From contig CAUYUJ010014628.1 of NCBI GenBank assembly GCA_963575745.1, positions 267,501 through 287,500 on the forward strand: a DNA stretch of 20,000 nt, written 5' to 3'. The translations under genes were made by a program, and so were the position numbers. Origin of the DNA: Prorocentrum cordatum (Eukaryota > Sar > Dinophyceae > Prorocentrales > Prorocentraceae). The stretch's first letter is position 1. Every line of letters starts with the position of its first letter. This document shows, piece after piece, positions 14,795 to 20,000 of this stretch. The notes under the pieces were generated by a model, which worked only from the letters and a program-made list of their open reading frames with translations, had not been told where the DNA came from and did no database searches.

Positions 14795-16314
14795 GCTTGA
14801 ATTTGGGGGAAGTAGCAAGCGGGAGCTTCGTTTGTGAGTGAATTGTGAGGAAGTCTCAGGCGGGAGCCCCCTCCCTATGGGTCCCGCGATTCACGTTGGT
14901 AATCCGAGCGGGTCATCCGAAACCCGAAACTGTCGTCACTTTTGGGTTCCTCAGGCTTGAACTTGGGGGAAGTAGCAAGCGGGAGCTGCGTCTGTGAGTG
15001 AGTTGTGAGGAAGTCTCAGGCGGGAACCCCTTCCTATGGGTCCCGCATTTCATGCTGGCAATGCGAGCGGGTCATCCGAAACGTGTAAGGGTCGTCACTT
15101 TTGAGCTCCTCTGGCTTGAAATTGGGGGAAGTATCAAGCGGGAGCTTCGTCTGTGAGTGAGTTGTGAGGAAGTCTCAGGCGGGAGCCCCCTTCCTATGGG
15201 TCCCGCACTTCATGTTGGTCATGCGAGCGGGTCATCCGAAACGTGTAAGTGTCGTCAGTTTTGGCCTCCTCTGGCTAGAACTTGGGGGAAGTATCAAGCG
15301 GGAGCTTCGTTTGTGAGTGAGTTGTGAAGAAGTCTCAGGCGGGAACCCCCTTCCTATGGGTCCCGCACTTCATGTTGGTAATGCGAGCGGGTCATCCGAC
15401 ACGTGTAAGTGTTGTCCCTTTCTGGGCTCCTCTGGCTTGAACTTGGGGGAAGTATCAAGCGGGAGCTTCGTTTGTGAGTGAGTTGTGAGGAAGTCTCAGG
15501 CGGGAGCCCCTTTCCTATGGGTCCCGCGTTTCATGTTGGTAATCCGAACGGGTCATCCGAAACGTGTAACTGCAATCATTTTTGGGGCTCCTCAGGCTTG
15601 AATTTGGGGGAAATATCAAGCGGGAGCCTCGTCTGTGAGTGAATTGTGAGGGAATCTAAAGCGGGAGCCCCCTCCCTATGGCTCCTGCTTTTTGGGCCAA
15701 AACTTAAGCCTCCAGCGCCCTGCGCGGCGACTCTCCACAATGACGGGTCCTGCACTTTATGTTGGTAATCCGAGCGGGTCATCGGATTCTTGTGACTTTC
15801 GTCACCTTTTGGGCTCTTCAGCTCCTGAGGCGTGAATGCGGAGGAAGGGCTCTTCAGCTCCTGCGGCCAGAAAGCGGGGGAAGTAATTAGAAGTATCAGG
15901 CGGGAGCTTCGTTTGTGAGCGAAGTGCGGGTAGTCTCGTCTGAGCTGGTCGTCGGCAAATTTGTTGTTGTCATGGGCCTGCGTGCCAACAAGGGCGACTG
16001 AGGTGCTGACGACGACGACGACGAGACAGCGGCCGGGCGCAGGGGTAGCCCCTTGTGTCCCGGGCAGGGGGTGGTAACCCATCCTCGGCCGAATCGGGAG
16101 CAGGGGTAACCCATTGTCTCCGGGCCGCCGGTGGTAACCCATCGGCGGCCGAATCGGGCGCAGTGGTAGTCCTTTGCGCCTGGGAGGCGGGAGCCCCCTC
16201 CCTATGGGGCCCGCACCTCATGTTGGCAATCCGAGCGTGTCATCCAGAACTTGTAACTGTCGTCACTTTTGGGCTCCTCTGGCTCGAGTATAGAGGAAGT
16301 TGGGGCTCGTGCAG
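14795..16314 (+). repeat. tandem array of about 160-bp units
   Basis: Units start with GCTTGAAYTTGGGGGAAGTA at 14795, 14955, 15114, 15274 (as GCTAGA), 15435 and 15596, with periods of 159-161 bp. Each carries AAGCGGGAGC, TTGTGAGGAAGTCTCAGGCG, CCTATGGGTCCCGC, GCGGGTCATCCGAAACGTGT and a CGTCACTTTTGGGCTCCTC end. Unit 6 has about 60 bp of extra sequence (about 15690-15750). The seventh unit is split by about 245 bp (15943-16187). An eighth partial start (GGCTCGAGTATAGAGGAAGT) runs into the helicase exon. No ORF is conserved in the unit. If the helicase exon is real, the array is intronic. Confidence 0.9.
15943..16187 (+). repeat. insertion in the 160-bp array, containing a 60-bp tandem repeat
   Basis: After a GAC run (16007-16023) the insert has two 60/61-bp units and a partial third, starting at 16040, 16101 and 16161 with CAGGGGTAACCC. 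The two full units also share GTGGTAACCCATC and CGGCCGAATCGGG. The 160-bp unit resumes at GGCGGGAGCCCC. Origin unknown. Confidence 0.8.
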
Positions 16315-16914
16315 GAGCAACGTGCCACCATCGTGTCCTTCGAGTTTCACGCAGACGACGAGCGAGAATACGAGGAGTGCGCGCCGGGCCAGCTCCTTCG
16401 CCCCCGCTACCTACGGCAGGGAATCTGGATGCAGGTCCACGGCTTCAAGGAGTCCCCGATCTACAAGGAGGTCGCCGAGGTGCTGCTGCAGAGCGCCGAG
16501 GGCGCTGACGACGACGGCGCGGCCGAGGCGCGGGCGAGGTGGCAGAGCTTGGGGCCGCGCGTTGTGCGCCGCTCGGGGTTCGCCCTGACGCACGCGCCCT
16601 ACCTGACCTCCGCGCTGTCGCAGGGTCAAACGCTGCGCAAGGGCGTCGCCATCGACTGCGCCAGGGACGAGGACGCTGGTCGCACGGGCATGTCGGGCGA
16701 GCAGTGGTGGCTGCACCTCTACGTCATGTTCTCCCGCGCCACGCGCATGCGGAACATGCTGATCCTGCGGCCGCCCGCGCGAGACTTCCTGGAGCGCGGG
16801 CCGCCGGCGTCCCCGCGGAAGGCGCTCGAGGAATTCGACGAGAGAGCAATGGATTCCAGGGCTGAGGCGGAGCAGCTCGCGGCGGAGCTGGGTTTCGTGC
16901 TGCCTCCCGCCTGA
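16294..16914 (+). CDS. SF1 (Pif1/RecD-like) helicase, C-terminal exon or fragment
   Basis: The open frame runs from after a TAG (16291-16293) to TGA 16912-16914, about 206 codons. There is no ATG near the front. A CAG acceptor-like site at 16312-16314 followed by GAG CAA CGT suggests the exon starts at 16315, giving 199 residues plus stop. Visible helicase C-terminal features are ALTHAPYLTSALSQGQTL (motif V type, SQGQTL at 16618-16635) and WWLHLYVMFSRAT (motif VI type, YVMFSRAT at 16720-16743, with the arginine expected to act as the arginine finger). RMRNMLILRPPARDFLERGPP follows. The Walker A and B half is absent and must lie on earlier exons or be lost. Third positions are strongly G/C, unlike the LINE, and there is no lesion, so this is the best candidate for a functional coding segment. 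SF1 helicases of this kind unwind DNA using ATP; the exact family is uncertain. Confidence 0.7.
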   Translation, partial: RKLGLVQEQRATIVSFEFHADDEREYEECAPGQLLRPRYLRQGIWMQVHGFKESPIYKEVAEVLLQSAEGADDDGAAEARARWQSLGPRVVRRSGFALTHAPYLTSALSQGQTLRKGVAIDCARDEDAGRTGMSGEQWWLHLYVMFSRATRMRNMLILRPPARDFLERGPPASPRKALEEFDERAMDSRAEAEQLAAELGFVLPPA

Positions 16915-17100
16915 GCGCGGCCGCGATTAGCTCATTGCCTGCGGGGTTGTCCCAGCGGCCTGCTCTCGCGCCCCAGCGGCTCGCGGGGTTGTCCCAACGG
17001 CCTGGCCCGAAGGGTTGCCCCGGCGGCTTCGCGATCTAGCCGTCGGCAAACGCGCGCGTCATTGCCCGGGCGGCGAGGGCGCCGAGGAAAGTCGACTTGC
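16915..17100 (+). repeat. helicase 3' flank with GCGGGGTTGTCCCARCGGCC repeats
   Basis: GCGGGGTTGTCCCAGCGGCC at about 16940 and its near copies at about 16982 (CCCAACGGCC) and 17009 (GGTTGCCCCGGCGGC) form three loosely spaced units directly after the helicase stop. They may be part of its 3' UTR. Confidence 0.6.
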
Positions 17101-17312
17101 TTGCGCCGACCAGGGGGGTGGGGAGGCGCACGTGGAGAAGATGCAGGCGGAGGATGAAGAGGAGGGAAGGAGTATGGGGGAGGGCGATGATGAGGGGATG
17201 AGGAGGTGGAGGAGAGGAAGAGGAGGAATCGGAGGAGGATACATAGAGGGAGGAGGAAAGGGCAGAGCAGAGGGCGATCTGAGAATGTCCGCCAGGGAAG
17301 GAGGAAAGGGCT
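17100..17312. repeat. polypurine (GA-rich) stretch
   Basis: About 200 bp with few pyrimidines on the plus strand, built from AGGAGG, GATGAGG and GGAAGAGG motifs rather than a fixed triplet. The ORFs are Glu/Gly/Arg-rich artefacts. Confidence 0.75.
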
Positions 17313-17906
17313 AAGGGGAAACTAAACATGTTCTCATGCGGGGTCCTACCGTCGGAGTAATTGCACACTGGCTCAACCACCAGATCTCCCTGCAATCATG
17401 TCAGTCACTCTGAGCTATGAGCGAATCTGCTTCAGCATGAACCGTGAGATCTTGGCGTCGCAATTCTTCACAACGTGCGATGTTTCGTTGTTTCGGGACC
17501 TGAAGCCCTCACGGATCGCCCCGACTCGGAAAATGCAGCGGAAAGGTGGCGACCTGGGCTCTGGCGCAGCGCTCATGTTTATAGGATGCTTGTAATCGTG
17601 ACGTTGGATATGCAGTTGGCGGCGCCCACACGGGGGTGGCGCGAGGGGGTGGGCATCTGTGAAGGCGGCGGGGCTTCTTAGAAGGCAGGAGATGCTTCCC
17701 AAGAGGCCCCGGAAGCTTCTCGGCTCCTTCAACGCCGGGCGAACCTTCTACGACGCCGACGCCCTCGTGTCCGAACCTTGTGGGCGCCGCCGATGAAGCA
17801 GACGGGTCGCGGAGGGAAGGGGTCCTGGAAGTCTTTCGCCGCTTGCGGGGCTCAGGGGCCATCCACGGCCAATAGAACTGCCAAGGGGATGCGGCTCCAG
17901 ATGAAA
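17313..17906. other. unassigned sequence
   Basis: No recognised gene. A short plus ORF from ATG 17692 to TGA 17796 (34 codons; it includes GSFNAGRTFYDADALV) has GC-rich third positions like the helicase exon and could be an exon fragment, but nothing identifies it. A 117-codon minus ORF (17509-17862) overlaps and is less convincing. Confidence 0.3.
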
Positions 17907-17916
17907 GGGTCTAGGA

Positions 17917-18054
17917 TTAGGTCGGGCATGAAATCCTGCAGGCGAACAAACAGAAAACAGGTAGAACATAGTCAAATAATAGTCGAAAAGACGTCCCCAG
18001 ACCATTTTTTACTATTTTGTAAATTCCTCTTGTAGATGGACGTGCCCGACGTAA
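17917..18054 (+). mobile_element. small-TIR element, copy F (138 bp, best preserved)
   Basis: TIRs: TTAGGTCGGGC at 17917-17927 and the inverse of 18044-18054, TTACGTCGGGC. The flanks GTCTAGGA (17909-17916) and GTCTAAGA (18055-18062) match at seven of eight, an 8-bp target duplication. The inside is AT-rich with ATAGTCAAATAATAGTC in the left half and GTCCCCAGACCATTTTTTAC in the right half, partly inverse to each other. No ORF; a non-autonomous DNA transposon (MITE). The superfamily cannot be assigned from ends alone: 8-bp duplications are known for hAT and a few others, but the TTA start is not the usual hAT form. Confidence 0.85.
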
Positions 18055-18065
18055 GTCTAAGACCC

Positions 18066-18576
18066 ACTTCTACCAGGACCCCTCTTCTTCAAGGCGAACT
18101 GCTGCTGCTGCTGCTGGTCCTCCAGTTCCTCCTCTGGTTCCTCCCCTTCCTCCTCCTCGTCCTCCCCGTCTTGGAGGACGCTGTAGCGAGGATCTATGTT
18201 TTGGGACGCCTTCGTTTCATGTTGAAGCTGTGCTGCTGCACCAAAAAAGCGCTTCGCGCTCGCGAAGCGCGCGTGCAGCTTCGCGCTCTCGCGCCGCCCC
18301 CCCCCCCCGGGGGAGAAGACAAAAAACTGAGGGAGCGGGGCCGAACCGCGAGGCGCGAATGAGGAGGACGCTTCCCCCTCTTGTCCGCCCCTAGGCTCCA
18401 GACCACGCGCGACACGCTCAGCAAACAAGAGGTGAGCGTGCAAGTCCTGCACGCGTAGTGATATAATACATCACTGCTCCCCCAATATTCTCCTCTTCTG
18501 ATTCCACTAGTTCCTCCTCCTCTTCCTTGACGGCCCTCCTCGTTCCTCCTCTCCTCCTCTTTGAAGGGGCCCTGGG
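18066..18576. other. unassigned sequence with CTG run and a perfect short hairpin
   Basis: It contains CTG triplets at 18102-18117, TCC-rich DNA to about 18170, and GCGCTTCGCG-CT-CGCGAAGCGC at 18249-18270, followed by a ten-base C run. A 131-codon minus ORF (18057-18452) has an acidic stretch and Q6 before FALKKRGPGRSG. It is low complexity and I do not call it a gene, though it is the only non-repetitive-looking minus ORF here. Confidence 0.35.
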
Positions 18577-18599
18577 ACACACACACACACACACACACA
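18577..18599. repeat. (CA)n microsatellite
   Basis: Eleven CA units, followed by looser ACAC/AAAT sequence. Confidence 0.9.
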
Positions 18600-18710
18600 T
18601 AAATACACACAAATAACAGGATTCCCCATATCAGAGTGAGGGGGCTGAACCGAACGGTCATTCACTGTCCCTGGGTGCGTGGCTGAAGTGAAATTCTGCG
18701 ATGCGGATTC

Positions 18711-18775
18711 TTGTTGTTGTTGCTGCTGGTGTTGTTGTTGTTGTTGTTGTTGTTGTTGTGCGTTGTTGTCGTCGT
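18711..18775. repeat. (TTG)n microsatellite
   Basis: TTG/CTG triplets end in GTCGTC just before the minisatellite. On the minus strand they encode poly-Gln, poly-Thr or poly-Asn. Confidence 0.9.
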
Positions 18776-19569
18776 CCCACCCGCGACCCGCCCCGCGACC
18801 CACCCGCGACCCACCCCGCGACCCACCCGCGACCCACCCGCGACCCACCCCGTGACCCATCCGCGACCCACCCACGACCCACCCGCGACCCACCCGCGAC
18901 CCACCCCGCGACCCACACGCGACCCACCCCGCGACCCACCCGCGACCCACCCCGCGACCCACCCGCGACCCACCCCGCGACCCGCCGCGACCCACCCCGA
19001 GACCCCCCCGGCGACCCACCCCGCGACCCCCGGCGACCCACCCGCGACCCAAAAAGGACCCACACCGCGACCCCACCTGACCCCCCCACCGCGACCCCCC
19101 GCGACCCACCCGCGACCCACCCGCGACCCACCCCGCGACCCACCCAAAATTTTGGCGCCTGCGGCGGTTTCTTTGCATTCGTCCGGTCGTTCAGGTGGAG
19201 AACCTGCGATCCACCCGCGACCCAAACCGCGTTCAGTGTACAAATCCAAATTTCGGCGCCTGCGGCGGGCTGTTTTTGAATTCCTTCCAGGTGGAGGTGG
19301 AGAAAGCCCGCGACCCAACCCGCGACCCAAACTACGTTCACTGAACAAGCCAAAATTTTGGCGCCTGCGGCGGGTTTCTTTTGCATTGGCGACCCACCCG
19401 CGACCCACCGGCGACCCACCCCGAGACCCACCCGCGACCCACCCCGCGACCCACCCGCGACCCACCCGCGACCCACCCGCGACCCACCCGCGACCCACCC
19501 GCGACCTACCCTGGCGACCCACCCAAAATTTTCGGCGCCTGCGCCGGGTTTCTTTGGCATTCGTTCCAA
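18776..19569 (+). repeat. GCGACCCACCC(C) minisatellite with embedded GGCGCC modules
   Basis: Units of 11 bp (GCGACCCACCC) and 12 bp (GCGACCCACCCC) are mixed at 18776-19143 and 19385-19521, with sparser ones between. Four modules of about 42 bp containing AAAATTTTGGCGCCTGCGG then GGGTTTCTTTGCATTCGT lie at 19144-19185, 19246-19289, 19350-19389 and 19522-19568. Two are preceded by a CGTTCANTGNACAA segment. Because the units contain no stop on either strand, ORFs up to 330 codons (GGSRVGRGWVAG-type peptides) arise in several frames. Confidence 0.9.
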
Positions 19570-19901
19570 GCTTCTTTTGCATTCGTGAGGGCCACGAAGT
19601 CCGCCGGCTCGACGCCCGCGTCGTCCGCGCCCGACACCTCACTCTTATCCGCAATTGCGGGGTGCTACGCCTTCTAATATTTTCTGGATTCTCGTCTTCC
19701 CCCCACTCCCCATAATTTCTAATATTTTCTGAGAAATCGACGATTCATTGTGTCTGTGTTATTTTTCCCCTCCTGACTCTTCCTCGTCCTGGAGGAAGCC
19801 TCAAGACTCTGCCGCTTCCAGTCCTCCGTCTCCCCTTCTCAATCCTCGGGCTCCGTCTGCCCCCATTATTACCTTCAAGCAGCATCGTAAGAAAGATACG
19901 T
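19570..19901. other. unassigned sequence with a segment shared with 9280-9332
   Basis: CTAATATTTTCTG occurs twice (19674 and 19720). The second begins the segment 19726-19776 that matches 9280-9332 (AAATCGACGATTCATTGTGT). There is no recognised gene. Confidence 0.45.
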
Positions 19902-19978
19902 AGGAGGAGGAGGAGGAGGAGGAGGAGGAGGAGGAGGAGGAAGGGGAGGAAGAGGAGGAGGACGAGGAGAGGAGGAAG
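19902..19978. repeat. (GGA)n polypurine tract
   Basis: About 75 bp of GGA/GAGG triplets close to the window end, the sixth long GGA/TCC tract here. Confidence 0.9.
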
Positions 19979-20000
19979 GTCCTCGGCCTCCCTCCTTCTT

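Noticed and set aside
14795-15760. CRISPR-like array
   Set aside because: Units of about 160 bp are contiguous and similar throughout, with no short repeat alternating with unique spacers; the setting is eukaryotic.
16300-16302. TTG start for the helicase ORF
   Set aside because: Initiation at TTG is unlikely in a nuclear eukaryotic gene; an acceptor at 16312-16314 explains the open 5' end better.
18662-19654. 330-codon minus-strand ORF (GGSRVGRGWVAG repeats)
   Set aside because: It is produced by stop-free minisatellite units, and neighbouring frames are open as well; no domain.

Overview
This window looks like gene-poor nuclear DNA of a GC-rich dinoflagellate, with Prorocentrum or a Suessiales/Symbiodiniaceae relative most likely. 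That assignment is an inference. It rests on a decayed LINE whose RT, RNase H and Cys-rich tail resemble what I recall of dinoflagellate LINE proteins, on an SF1 helicase exon with very GC-rich third positions, and on the extreme density of micro- and minisatellites and short foldback repeats. There are no bacterial operons, tRNAs, rRNAs or CRISPR arrays. I found no trans-spliced leader relic (TTTTGGCTCAAG-type).

Layout. 1-975: unassigned DNA broken by a compound TG/TC/TA microsatellite. 975-1174: a 200-bp CTC tract. 1176-5195: a 5'-truncated, decayed non-LTR retrotransposon that can be followed through RT, a CCHC knuckle, RNase H and a Cys-rich tail, despite six in-frame stops and four frame changes. 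5196-13420: no recognisable gene, but dense short repeats. The main one is a family of small elements with TIRs near TTAGGTCGGGCRTGTCC; three copies have degenerate 8-bp flanking duplications. Others are a 195-bp foldback family with about 65-bp arms, a 245-bp element with about 37-bp TIRs, a 137-bp pair, a 161-bp hairpin, and several direct or inverted duplications. 13420-14790: short-motif repeats and CAT/ACTC tracts. 14795-16314: an array of about 160-bp tandem units that runs into a helicase coding exon (16315-16914). 16915-18700: unassigned DNA with a polypurine stretch and the best-preserved small-TIR copy. 18710-19570: a GCGACCCACCC(C) minisatellite with four embedded GGCGCC modules. 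The end is a GGA tract.

Only the helicase exon is a credible functional host gene fragment, and it lacks its own start, so it is probably a 3' exon or a truncated copy. The most notable material is the set of non-autonomous repeat families, several of which carry expanded GGA/TCC tracts inside them. Family assignments are from recognition of motifs only; no database search was possible.
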